DNA of 64,000 nucleotides from Limnanthes douglasii subsp. nivea (lineage: Eukaryota; Streptophyta; Magnoliopsida; Brassicales; Limnanthaceae). The notes beneath the pieces were generated by a model. It had not been told where the DNA came from and did not search any database. It saw nothing but the letters and a program-made list of their open reading frames with translations. Made by a program: the position numbers and the translations under genes. The stretch is taken from the NCBI GenBank assembly GCA_036936605.1, contig JAUPFV010000004.1, positions 69,774,352 through 69,838,351 on the forward strand. Direction: 5' to 3'. Shown in pieces: positions 13,150-24,399 of the stretch; the first letter of the stretch is position 1, and every line of letters starts with the position of its first letter.

Positions 13150-14139
13150 TTTCACCTTCTAATCAGACTTTTAGGTTCCAATTTCCCCCCCACTTTCACA
13201 TTTCCAAATTTGAGGAGAGAGAAACATGTTTTACGAGAGCGAAACCAAAAGCCATTTTTGGAAGGTTACGTACCGGCAAACCACGACTGAATCTGTTTCT
13301 GTTCCGATTTTGTTGCCCCCTACCGGCGAACCACCGGCGACTAGTAAGCAGCTTCTCTGTCACTCCTCTGATAGTTCTGACATCCACCGGCGAAAAACCG
13401 GCGACAACTAACCAGTTTTTTTCTCTCTGTTCCTTATATCAGGCACCTACCGGCGCACCAGCACTGTCTCTGTCTCTGGTTCGATATTTGGAACCACAAC
13501 CGGCGAGCATCCAACTGCGACGAAGTTTCCGTCGAACCGAACAGTCGCCTTCAAACCAAATCAGGTATGTGTTCGATTCGTATGCGTTGATGTGTAGGTT
13601 TTCGAACCCAATGATAGTCCATGCTGTATGATGTGTAATACTCCGGTAGAAACGTAAGGTCATTTGTTACTGTTGCTCGACTGGACGACGTTACGTGATA
13701 GTTGTATTGGTAGTGAGGATGGTGTTGTTGTAATCATTGTGAGGCTGATGTTTTAAGCATTGTCAGGCTGATGTTTTAAGCATTGTGAGTTTGCGTAAGG
13801 TTGGTCCATGTCTAGCAATATGGGCTTTATTATCTATCAGTACAACTATCAGGTTTATGAGGCTGATCGTTAACGTGTTAGATCTTGTGTAACAGCTATA
13901 GGGATGCTGTTCCAAATGTTGTGAGTGTATGCAGGTATCGTCATACATCTAGAAATGTATATTGTATTATATATCAGGGTCTGATAGTAGTTTACATGTA
14001 AGACAGCACGTCTAGGGGATAAGTATAAGTTTCAGGTCACTTATACGAATCTTCATAATGCAGTGGCTGCTTAGTATTATTGTTTTAGTTACCATGTGAA
14101 TTACTAACTAGCTTATTATGTGAACGTTGACAGGTTAAA
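13150..14139 (+). other. Spliced 5' leader of the Ulp1 gene, copy 1
   Basis: No good coding frame. Five exact ACCGGCGA motifs occur at 13322, 13333, 13386, 13397 and 13499. A leader intron is predicted from 13565 (AG|GTATGT) to 14133 (TTGACAG), which places the ATG at 14140 seven bases into the next exon. The intron contains several TAGCAA and TATCAG motifs. Confidence 0.5.
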
Positions 14140-17100
14140 ATGAAAGGAGTATTCTACCGCTCGGGATTGGTTGGCATAATCAACGTCCTGAGACGAGATA
14201 TAATCAAAGCTGAACACATCGAGGCTGCTCGCGGAACCCCTTTCTACACCTTCCTCAAAACCTCGTACGACCTGAGGAACGAAACTCTGAAGCTTAAAAA
14301 GTTCCACCACTTGATCGAGGCGATCTGTGGTTTATACGACGTCAGATGGAAGGCTTTCAAGATTGGACAAAAGCGTGTAAGGCTGACCAAGAAAGACGTT
14401 CAGGCAATCTTTGGCCTGAGACACGGTAACGAAGAGATGCCGATGAGCAAATCAGGTGGATTTATCGCTCGGTACGCCAAGGGAGCAGAGTTAGATTCGA
14501 CTTTGATGAAGAAATATTTTTTGAGTCCAAGGACGAGGAGAAGCGGGCCAACGAACGACAAATCAGTGTCAAACGCGTTAATAAAGGTAAATAGAGTATG
14601 TTTGAATGTAGTTGTTTTGTAGTTCGTACTGCAGGCTGTGCTGGTTGATGAAATCCAGGGACATTTTCACATCACTATAAATAGATTGATATAAATAGCA
14701 AGCTATGAATACTAACATATCAGAGATAGTGTAACATTAAAAGAACTGTCCATGTAGACCTAATTTATAAGATGTAAACATAGATAGCAAGTTGGAATGG
14801 ACTAAATATCAGACGGTACCAGCATAGATAGCAATGTAGCCAGCGATAGATATCAGAGTATGTAACAAATGTAAGTAATGTTATATACGAAACAGAAAAC
14901 AAAGCCTGATGTATGCAGATCTGTAAAGTATCGGCCTTGAATAGATTGGATATCAGAGGGTAGCAGCATAGATAGCAATGTAAACGTGTATAGATATCAG
15001 AGTATGTTTACAAACAACTATGGTATATATGCAATCATATATCTAATGTCTTATTAGTTGTGGATGCCTTTAATTGTTCTTTCTGTATTGTTGTTATGAT
15101 TTTGGATGTTTTTGTAGGAAGCAATCGAGAAAGCAGTTAGAGAATGAGGGGAGGATGAAGCGAGCGATGTGGCTAGGCTACTGATACTTTTCATATGCTC
15201 GAAACTTTTCTTTTCAGTGTCGGGCGATGTAATCGGGTGGACAGCAATCTTCTACGTGGAGAATCTTGACAAGATAAATGACTATGACTGGTCTGGAGCA
15301 ATCTTGGATAAGCTTCACAAATCGCTGGACAAATGTATTAAGGCCGGGCATCCTTCAAGAGTTATCGGATGCGTTTCTTTTCTTTTTGTAAGTATAGCTA
15401 GTTATGATCAGCCTGTCTGTTAGGAAAATGTTTATTTTAATAGTTAGTTTTGTTCTGTGCAGCCGTTTCTTATGGAGCATATTTCTATAAATGTCGACAT
15501 ACCAAGGCCTTACATAATACCTAGATGTTACAAGTGGTGGGGGCTAGAGGGCAAGGAGTCGACATTCGAAATGATCCAGATGGTCGGTGAGCTCAGGGAC
15601 GACGAGGTATGTTGTGGTATAGTAGATATATCGTAGTAGTATAATACATATATCAGTGATGATTATAATATTTTGCTGCTAAATGAACATTATACTGTAT
15701 CTCCTAGGTTGTCTGCGGGGAGTTGGTGTTTACAGCATCGGAATGTTTTGTTTATGGAGTAAATGATTCGCGGATAAGGTGGGAAGGGGCTGGTGAACCA
15801 AGCGAAGAGAGGAGTAGGAAAAGAAAGAAATCTATTGCGAACAGAAGTTCAATAAGGAAGGAAGATGACGGAGCTGGTAGTAAGAAGATAAGACGTTCAA
15901 TGATTGAGGTTGAAGATGATGTTACGGTGGGGGAGTTCATTGTGGAGAGGAAGGCAAGAGTTGGTAAAAACAAAGGGGAGAGGTTGAAGAACCGGAAAAA
16001 ACGTAGGTCTAGTATGATTCCTAGTTTTGGAGTGCTGTCGCAGTCGGTACTGCGCGATAGCAAAAAACTGAAAAAAAGGAGCCGGTTGCGGCGGTTGAAA
16101 GTTGAGAACAAGAGGCTTAAAACATGCCTTGATGAAAGAAACGAAGAGGTTAGTGCTAGCATGCTTTCTAAGTACTACTAACATCTGTATGGTTGTTAAA
16201 ATGAAGTTGTCTATCAATAAAGTATTCTGTAACTATCAGTGTTGTAAATAATGTAACAATTTCGTATGCTCGTTTGAATCAGGTTGAAAAATTGAAGAAA
16301 GATTTGGAGGACCTTAAAGAAAAGCTGGAGATGGTCGACTCAAGAGTGGATGGTGAGGATCAACAACTGTTGTTGACCTTATCCTCGCCATTTTGCCGCT
16401 ACGATGAGGATGCTACTGAAACCTTAGATGCACGCATTGCTGAGAAGGTGGTTAAGGAAACACTGGTTTACAAAAGAACTCGGAGGCATGTAGTAACTGA
16501 AACAGACAAAGCAACGGAAGAAGACGGCGTTGATGGGGAGGATAAAACAGAAGAACAAGAGGAGCTTGACAAAGCTAAGCAAAAAGAAAAACATTGCTCG
16601 GAGGAGGACAAAGAAGAAGTTGATGGAGGGGGTGTTCAATCCGAAACACGTGTTGAACCAATGGAAGAGAGTACTACACATGATGTTGTTGCTGTTGATG
16701 TGTTTAGGAAGCCAAAAGGGACTATCACAAGTGGTTGTGACGCTGGTAATGGGAAACGGGATGTGGCAGAAGAATTACCACCCCTAACTCATGCTGCCGG
16801 TGCGCAAAATGTAGTTTTGGTACCTGCACAGGGACCTGGAGTTGGAAACAACGAGGTCGAACAGCAGCAGCTGACGGTGGACGGGATTGATTTGTTGGAC
16901 GAAGTATCAAACGAAGGAACGAAAACAATGGAACGACAGTTGGCGGAGTCGCCAAAAAACGTCGATGAAGGAAATAATGCAGAGAGCGGTGAGGACAAAG
17001 GAGAAGATAAAATAGTAGTAGCAACTACATTGTTGGAGATAGCAGCAACAGAACAACAGGTTCCAGATCCTGTCTCGCACAATGTTGCTGAAGACGTAAG

Positions 17101-18868
17101 TGGAGTTTAAATTGCTTAGTTGTATTTGAATATCATATATGATTGATAGTTAATCTCGCAATTAATGGTTTCCTTTGTTATGTTTTTAGGAAGTCGAAAC
17201 AGCGGAGGCTGAAGACACACGACACTCTAGCTTAGTTGTATTCACTGGCACTGGAACAGCAGCAAAGTGCGAACAACTATCGCAAGCTGTGTCGCCATTA
17301 AAGGTGATACAAATTTTCAAGAGAGCAGATCAATCCGCAGAGAAGATTGAAAATGTGTCACAGCTTGAGCCATCTTCGTACGCAACACCACAACAACAGA
17401 AAGCAGCATCGAAGGATCCTATTGTCCAATCGGTTACACCATTGGCTGAAGATAGCTTTGTAGACTGCACCCAATCATTTTACGCAGAAGTTGACAAGGC
17501 TGTTGAAACTTCAAACGAGAAGAGGCGTACACTGGACTGCATCGAGGAAGACCAAACGGACGTTGACGTAAGTAGATATTTGGTATTCTCAATAAATATT
17601 TAAAAAGAAATGTTAACAGTTTACTATGCTGCTTTTTTTTAGGTACCCATTGATGACATGCCTGGGTTCAACTTACTTACTCCGACGGAGGTTCAACAAC
17701 ATTCAACTGAAGTTGTAGCTTGGCCGTTCCCGACAGAGACAACGAAACTGATCGATGTAAGTGAGTACGAGAAAGTGCTGAAACTGAAACAGGTAGAAGA
17801 ACAAGAAGATCCAGAAATATGGTACTTGCCAACAACAGAGTTCTCGTACAGGCTTTCCATTAGTGTGACAGAGATAATGGAACTGCCTAACGAAACTCAA
17901 GTGGACTTCAAGGTAAAAATATTTTTGGATGTATCAATCGTATTTTAATTGTTAGTCTAGCAACGTGCCTCTATACGTCTATCAATATTAATTGAAGCAG
18001 CTATCATTGTGTCAACCAATAAACCATTGGTTATTATTTCAATTGATTCGATACTGTAATTTTGGTTTAATAGGTAATAGATGCTTGGATATACAAGCTC
18101 TTAAAGGATTCAGACTGGAAAGTACCTGTGAAAGGGTTTGATAATAAGTATTCATTCCCTGTCCCAGCCATTCAAATAACTGGGATTGCAACTGTAAGTT
18201 CCAAGTGGATTATTGCTTTCATATTAGGTACATCCCCTTCCTGTATTGATGTCTTAAATTTACAGGGGACACTGGCTAAAAAGGGAGATATGTCTGTCAT
18301 TGTGGATAATGTTTTTGAGACAATGAACCCCAACACATATGTCTGTTTCGTCCCCCTATGTAATGTAAACACGGAAGGAGTGAACCATTGGACGCTCCTG
18401 GTTATAGACATGGAGAATGGGGTTGCCAGAAGCTACAACCCAATGTTGCCGTGGAGCAAGCACATTCCCGATAAGAAGAGAAACACTGCCGATGCTCTGG
18501 TAAGGAATTTAAATTCCAAGTTATCTAGTTTGGTTCACTGTCTAGCAATTTATAATAATAAAGGTATCAAACTGTATAGTAATGCCTATCAATGACTTCT
18601 ACTGTATCTATCAATGCAGTTGTCCTATTGCATGAAGAAGAAATATATACCGCAGGTAAAAGGTGGGTACAAAATTAAGACCATGTTAAATATCCCACAG
18701 CAAAAGAAGCGGAGCTATGGCTGTGGTGTTTTCGTGTGTAAATACGTAGAAGACATTATTAAAGACGGTTTTGTTGGACGGCAATATGGTGACGAAATGC
18801 CGGCAGAAACAAGAGCTAAAATTTTCAAACATTTCTTGAACGATCGTAACACAAACAAACGTTGGTAG
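14140..18868 (+). pseudogene. DUF1985-like / Ulp1 (C48) protease gene, nonsense in exon 2, copy 1
   Basis: Ten coding exons in one phase: 14140-14586, 15118-15387, 15463-15606, 15708-16148, 16283-17095, 17190-17567, 17643-17912, 18074-18193, 18266-18499, 18620-18868; 1121 codons without the stop. All introns are GT-AG and each exon is a multiple of three. Residues 1-290 resemble the DUF1985 region of plant MULE Ulp1 proteins. Residues about 320-430 are strongly basic (RSRKRKK, KNRKKRR) and probably a nuclear localisation region; 435-830 are acidic and low complexity. The C terminus is a Ulp1-like cysteine protease: His1002 in NHWTLLVIDME, Asn1019 where Ulp1 has Asp, Gln1066/1067, Cys1074 in YGCGVFVC. 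SUMO or a similar protein would be the substrate by family; activity is uncertain. Here TGA at 15145-15147 interrupts codon 159; copy 2 reads GGA there. Confidence 0.8.
14690..15015 (+). repeat. TAGCAA/TATCAG repeats in Ulp1 intron 1, copy 1
   Basis: Two or more degenerate copies of a module with GATATCAGAGGGTAGCAGCA, TAGATAGCAATGTA and ATATCAGAGTATGTAAC. It is the same family as the 277-bp repeats at 20735-21905. Confidence 0.7.
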
Positions 18869-19928
18869 TATGTAATTTATATTTTGGTATCCATTGATTA
18901 GCATTGGGTGAAGTGTGCAAAACATCTATGATTTATGTTTGTAGACTAAAATTTACATGTAAACGCACTTTTTACTTGTTGCGGTCGACTGGGAAAAAGT
19001 TAACAAAGAACATTATGTGTAACTTAATCTATCTGATAGAGCCCCTAAAGCTAGCAAGCAGTATTACTTTAAATACCAGAGTATGTAAAACAAACTATCA
19101 GACAGGCTTATTAAATCGCAAACTATGTAAACATATTTGTCAGACCAAATGTATTTTGAAACGTAATTTTAATGACCGTTGTTTCCATCTCTAGCCACTG
19201 CTGAAAGCAACACGCCACCATCTTTTCACAAAATCCACCTTAATAATGAGCCGCTGTTCGAAAAATTACATGTAGACGAACTAGTTCACATAACTGTTAC
19301 AGGATTCAGTGTTGTATCTTACAAATTTTGATATGTTGTTACCATTCGCACTGTTAGTGGTAGTTATATATCTACTATTGGTACATATAAGAGATGTATT
19401 AAAAAGTACCAATAATGCATATATAATAAGAACTATCAATGTTCACCAAATTGTCTATCTGGGGTTAAGGAAGGATCTATCTAGGGTTAAGCAGGCAAAT
19501 ATCGTAGTGCGAAACATATCGTAATTTAAAATCATTTTGGTTACGAACCATAAAGTATAGTTTTAGATATCTTTCAGAAAAAATAGATAGACCAGATAGG
19601 TTTTAAATTTTTAATATAATTTATCTACCATTCAAAATTACTCGCAAATATCATATAACAGGTTATTGATGCACAAAATAAAAATATATTGACTGCACAA
19701 CATGGTTATTGGTAGATAAATGCAATTAATTTGTTGAAAGGACTGATAACCACACACATTACTCATTACTACATTAATGTGTTAAAACCATTGGTTAGAT
19801 TGAACTTGAAAATACAATGGGTAGATAAAGTAGAATGATTACCTTCATTTAATGTATGTGTGCCATTAAAGTTGATTTCTGAAAATATGGTTGCTTAAGG
19901 GGACTCAGCATTGGGTGCTGGGTTTTGC
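18869..19928. other. Spacer between Ulp1 gene and acidic gene, copy 1
   Basis: Holds the Ulp1 3' end, a duplicated transposase fragment (19020-19235) and AT-rich sequence. Open frames here are short, start at non-ATG codons and are not kept in copy 2. Confidence 0.5.
19020..19235 (-). pseudogene. Duplicated fragment of transposase intron and exon, copy 1
   Basis: Clearly related to 23148-23345, which spans the end of transposase coding exon 1 and the first part of its intron. Shared blocks include GACCGTTGTTTCCATC, CACTGCTGAAAGCAACACGCCACC and GCAAACTATG. The copy is diverged and breaks off inside the exon. It carries the splice donor region in the same minus orientation as the real gene. 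Confidence 0.75.
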
Positions 19929-19937
19929 TATAAATAG
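19929..19937 (+). promoter_or_regulatory. TATA box of the acidic gene, copy 1
   Basis: TATAAATAG, 104 bp upstream of the ATG at 20033. A start site near 19960 would give a leader of about 70 bases rich in CT and CA, typical of plant genes. Confidence 0.6.
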
Positions 19938-20032
19938 AGGGTCATATGTCAACCTATTACTCACAAACCTACCAGCAAAGGGAAAAAAACCCAGAACCTC
20001 TACCCTAAGTTCTTACCTCTGCTCCTCCAACC

Positions 20033-20401
20033 ATGGCTCCTTCATCACCCTTCTCCCCACACCAGTCCAGCGAGGACGCCTGGTCCTCTGACTACTACTC
20101 ATGTGAGAAGGCCTACAAGCGCACGACAACGTCGGAGTACTCCGCTGACGAAGAAGATGATTGGTCGGTCTGGTCTGAGGACCAAGAAGACCCTTATGGA
20201 TCATGGGATTCTTGGTCCATGGACGACTGTTATCTTTCTGACGATGAGAAGCTGCCAAAAAGGAAAAGGTGTAAGAGCGTTAACCCATTTTGGGATGAGG
20301 AAGACGACGATGAAGATGAAGAGGCAGACGACGAGGCCTCTGACGACGAAGAAGATGATGAAGATGAAGAAGAAGAAGAAGAAGAAGAAGAAGAAGAATA
20401 A
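20033..20401 (+). CDS. Small acidic protein, C terminus cut short, copy 1
   Basis: Intronless frame of 122 aa starting in the strong plant context CAACCATGGCT. It opens MAPSSPFSPHQSSEDAWSSD, is rich in Ser, Trp, Tyr and Asp, has a basic patch PKRKRCK near residue 76, and ends in an Asp/Glu run encoded by a GAA/GAT repeat. In this copy one GAA has become TAA (20399-20401). The same frame would otherwise continue to TAG at 20456-20458 and end EVSDGDDSD as in copy 2. I do not recognise the family. An acidic tail next to a basic patch is seen in histone- or DNA-interacting proteins, but this is only an analogy. Its own TATA box and good start context suggest a real third gene of the element. Confidence 0.6.
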   Translation: MAPSSPFSPHQSSEDAWSSDYYSCEKAYKRTTTSEYSADEEDDWSVWSEDQEDPYGSWDSWSMDDCYLSDDEKLPKRKRCKSVNPFWDEEDDDEDEEADDEASDDEEDDEDEEEEEEEEEEE

Positions 20402-20458
20402 GAAGAAGAAGAAGAAGAAGAAGAAGACGAGGTATCTGATGGAGACGACTCCGATTAG

Positions 20459-20734
20459 GTTAGAACATTTAGATGTAGTTTCATGGCCCTGTTGGTTTTT
20501 ATTTTGTTGTTTTTAACGTATGTTTATGCTTTTTTGTGGACTGTAACTTGCCCCAACCCTGTGCAGTAGTGTTATTTTTTGACAGGGTTGGATGATTTAG
20601 GGTTGTTTGGATTGTTGCATGATTTTAATGTACAAGTTTCGTTGTATTTTACCTTCGTTATCTAGTCAAACTGGTAAGGTATGGTATTACAAGGTGCAGT
20701 TGAAGGTAGCAGTTTAAGTTGCAGTTATTTCACA
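20459..20734 (+). other. Probable 3' UTR of the acidic gene, copy 1
   Basis: T-rich sequence without a frame. Nearly identical in copy 2. No clear poly(A) signal chosen. Confidence 0.35.
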
Positions 20735-21905
20735 GAATCGCAATCTATGAACACTAAGATATCGGAGTTATGGTAACATTAAAAGAACAAACAATGTAAA
20801 CATAGATAGCAAGGTTGAATCGAGTGGACATCAGAGTATAACAGCATAGGTAGCAAAGATGGTAAATGTAAGCAAAGATGTTAAAACCAAAACAGAAAAC
20901 ACATTTTGATGTATCTGTCAGATGCAAAATCCAAAAACTATCAATGTTGAATATAGTAGATATCAGAGGGTAGCATCAGAGATAGCAATGTATAAAGGGA
21001 TAGATACCAGAGTATGTAACAAACATATATGGAACTTGTCATTTCTATAAGGGTACAAAACATAAGTCGAGATACAAAAAGTGCTTATCTTTTAAATGAA
21101 TCAGGCATGAATGATTTTAAGTACACCTATAACAAATGTAAGTGAAATATCAGATGGATCTATTTCAAAACAGAAAACATATATTGATGTATCTGTCAGA
21201 TGCAAAATCCAGAAACTATCAATGGTTAATATATTTGATATCAGAGGGTTGAAGCATAAATAGCAATGTATACATGGATAGATATCAGACTATGTAACAA
21301 ACAGATATGGACCGTGTAAATTCTTTTAGGGGACAAAGCATATGTTGAGATACAAGAATTGCTTATCTTTGAGATGAATCAGGCATGAATGATTTTGAGT
21401 ACATCTATAACAAATGTAAGTAAAATATCAGATGGATGTAAACCAAAACAGAAAACACGTCTTGATGTATCTGTTAGATGCAAAACCCAGAAACTATCAA
21501 CGTTGAATAGAGTGGATATCAGATGGTAGCAGCATAGCTAGCAATGTATACAGGGGAAGATATCAAAATATGTTTCGAACAGATATGGTTCGTGCCAATT
21601 CTATAAGAGTACAAAACATAAGTGGAGATACAAGAAGTGATTATCTCTGAGATGAATATGGCATTGAATATTTGAAGTACATGTATACAAATGTAAGTAA
21701 AGCATAAGATGAATGTGTACCGAAACAAAAAACATACTTTGATTGTATCTGTTAGATAAAATAGCCCGAAGCTATAAATGTTGAATAGAGTATCTACCAG
21801 AATATATCCTCAAAGATAGCAATGTATACTCGAATAGATATCGTAGACAGAAAGAAACTGACATGGAACATGTAAATGTTAAAAGTGTACGAAACATAAG
21901 TGGAA
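20735..21905 (+). repeat. Four degenerate 277-bp tandem repeats, copy 1
   Basis: The block AAACAGAAAACA, then TTGATGTATCTGTCAGATGC, recurs near 20893, 21171, 21447 and 21724, a period of about 277 bp. Each repeat also contains GATATCAGAGGGTAGCA, TAGCAATGTATA and CAGAGTATGTAACAAAC. It lies between the convergent acidic and transposase genes and has no coding capacity that I can support. Confidence 0.8.
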
Positions 21906-21964
21906 AGATAAGGACTGCTTATCTTTGAAATGTAAAATGTTACAAAAAAGTAGGTAAATAATGT

Positions 21965-24391
21965 TTAGAACGGAGCATCACATGACCTCCTATTATGCCC
22001 CGATTTTAAACATCGACCACAACGGGCCTGGCTGCTGGAAACTTCGCCTCTTGATGGAATACGCTTCTTCCTCGGACGCCCGGGTCGTCTTTTAACGTTA
22101 GGGGGCAGCACCAAGGGCTCTCCATCATAATCTGCGCTACTGGATTCACCAAACTCAGTTATAGCCGGTATGTTAAATGAATAGCTGGACAGGTAATTTT
22201 GGGTAGTGAAGAACGGCTCGACCAACGTCATAGGATCCTCGTTTATAGATGCAATTGCAGCCAGTGCATTAGCGCACGGGAAACATTCTTGCTGCCACGA
22301 ACCGCATGTGCATTTGAAATCCAGTATGTTGACCACCATGACTGGGTCAGATAAAACCTCAAAATATGCGGCAGAAGACTTGCGAACTAACCATATCCGA
22401 CTGGATTGTACATTCTCTTTGAACATCTTGTCAAACTCGGGGCACAAATTTGTGTTCCAACTTTGGCCTTCTCCTAAACGTCGAGACATTTGAGTCATCA
22501 AGAGAGCTCTGATCCGGTCGATTAATTCGACTATAGGCAGATGGCACAACTTTTTAATCTGGCCATTGAACGACTCAACAGCAGTTGATGCCATCGCCCC
22601 ATACCGTTTGCCTTTCACATATGCCTGAGCCCATTTTTCAGGGGCCAGATTCCTTACAAAGTTTTCAATACGCTTACCGCCTAGGCGCAAAAACTGAGCA
22701 TAACGTTCATTAAAAAGATCCACCGTAGGGGCATAAGCACAACTCTTAAACATCACTAGCATATCTTGTTTGTAGACTCTGTTAGTGTGTTCAAGAGCTT
22801 TATTCAAGTTCTGGATAAGATGGAAGATGCAATAAGCGTGGTAGTCAGTCGGATAAAGAGTTGCGACAGCGCTAATAATACCAGCATGGCGGTCTGAAAT
22901 GAAAGTTATTTGGCGCCCTAACAGATGAGGTTTTAATTTTTCCAAAAACCAAAACCAGTTGTCCGAGTCTTCACTACCAAATATACCAAAAGCTACGGGG
23001 AAAAGACCTGCGGTGGGGAAAATGTATCTTAAAAACAGAACGACAGTAACAGAACGATGTTGAGGTCGACTGTGTAATAGTAAACAAAGAACAATCCATG
23101 TAACTAAAATACTAGAGTATGTAATCCAAACTATCAGACAATTCGCATCCTAATCTATCAGACAGGGTCTCCCAATCTAGCAATCAGTAATAACTAAACT
23201 ACCAGAGTATGTAATCCTAACTATCAAACAATCTTATTAATTTGCAAACTATGCAAACATATTTATCAGAATAAATGTATATTGAAACATGTACTGACCG
23301 TTGTTTCCATCCTTTGCCACTGCTGAAAGCAACACGCCACCATGCTTCCCATTTAGGTGCGTTCCGTCAACGTACAGTAGAGGGCGGCACGAATGGAATC
23401 CCTGAAGACACGCCCCAAACGCTATAAAACAGCGACGGAAAACATTGCCGGGAGCCAAATCCAGATGACAGTCCGTAGTGATGTCACGACTCTTTAGCCT
23501 CTTGAAGTATGGTTTTAGCAATGCGAAAGAGCTATTGCTATCTCCAAATACAAGGCGACGGGCCTTCTCCAACGCATTCCAAGATAGACGATATGAAATG
23601 TCTAAACCGTAGTCTTGCTTGATGGTGGACTGTATAGTCTTAGCTGTTAAAGAATGGTTGTTCCGTAGAGAATCGTGAATTTCATCAACAATCAAATCGG
23701 AAGACAGATGCCTGCTTTTCTTCTTTGTGAATACGGGACTGCACGTGTGGGTACTGAAAAATCTTTTAATTGTCATCAACCCGGTCTTAGAATCCACAGA
23801 AGCGTAAAGCCTCCATTGGCAGCCATCCGAATCTTTGTTTACGCAATAAACGGTGACCTTGTTAAATGTATTGTGCATGTACCTGAACGCAAAACCGTTC
23901 TCTAATGCATAACGGGATAAGGATAACCTAAGACCTTGAGCACCGTCTTGAAATGACTGTCCAACAGCGATGATAGATTCTGCCCATGCCGCTGTAGCTA
24001 GATGTCTTTTTTTGGGGGTTGTAATGGCCAAACAGGTACTGCTTTCACCGCTGGTTCGTTGCATGTGAGAGGATTCTTCGAACAGTTGAACGGGTTGTTT
24101 ACGTTTAATGGAGGAGCCTTTATCAGCAACATGTTCTTCGATAAGAAATGACACGCTCTTCAAACGCTCAACATCGAGGTAACATTCCAACCCAATGAAA
24201 TCGGTCTCCTTATTAAAAATACAATTATTCTGAGCACCGCAAGAGTACGTAATGCTGTAGTTTCCTCTAACCAGCCCTTGCCATGTTTGCTCAACGTACA
24301 CTTGGAATGACTCAAAGTTTTCAAATTCGGACAGCGGAACAATACCTGTTTCCGTACCAAATTTGAAAATGCACACTCTTGGTTTAGACAT
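21965..24391 (-). CDS. MuDR-type MULE transposase, intact, copy 1
   Basis: Two coding exons, 24391-23299 and 23007-21965, joined over an intron of 291 bp (donor G|GTCAGT, acceptor ACCGCAG); the junction restores AVAKDGNNGLFPVAFG, a hallmark of MULE transposases. The product is 711 aa. The N-terminal 100 residues are PB1-like. A MuDR zinc-binding region has Cys183, Cys191, His215 and Cys217. The catalytic MULE domain shows Asp342 (YVDGTHL), Asp403 (FISDRHAGI), Glu509 (TAVESFNGQ) and the CxxH at 424-427. A SWIM-type finger follows with Cys597, Cys599 and Cys609, but Asn611 where His is usual. An AT-hook-like GRP at 674-676 and a zinc knuckle (Cys694, Cys697, His702, Cys707) end the protein. It should cut and join the element's ends in the nucleus. 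No stop or frameshift is visible. Confidence 0.93.
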
Positions 24392-24399
24392 TGTGTACC

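Noticed and set aside
19309..19524. 71-aa hydrophobic frame between Ulp1 and acidic gene
   Set aside because: Non-ATG start and frameshifted in copy 2; no support.
20103..20516. Lys/Met-rich frame overlapping the acidic gene
   Set aside because: It is the GAA repeat read in another frame; the acidic frame has the TATA box and the good start context.
20735..21905. CRISPR-like array because of regular repeats
   Set aside because: Plant DNA, repeats are long and degenerate with repeat-like spacers, and no associated genes; these are tandem repeats of the element.
22206..22493. Plus-strand frame across transposase exon 2
   Set aside because: Antisense shadow of a strongly conserved transposase exon.
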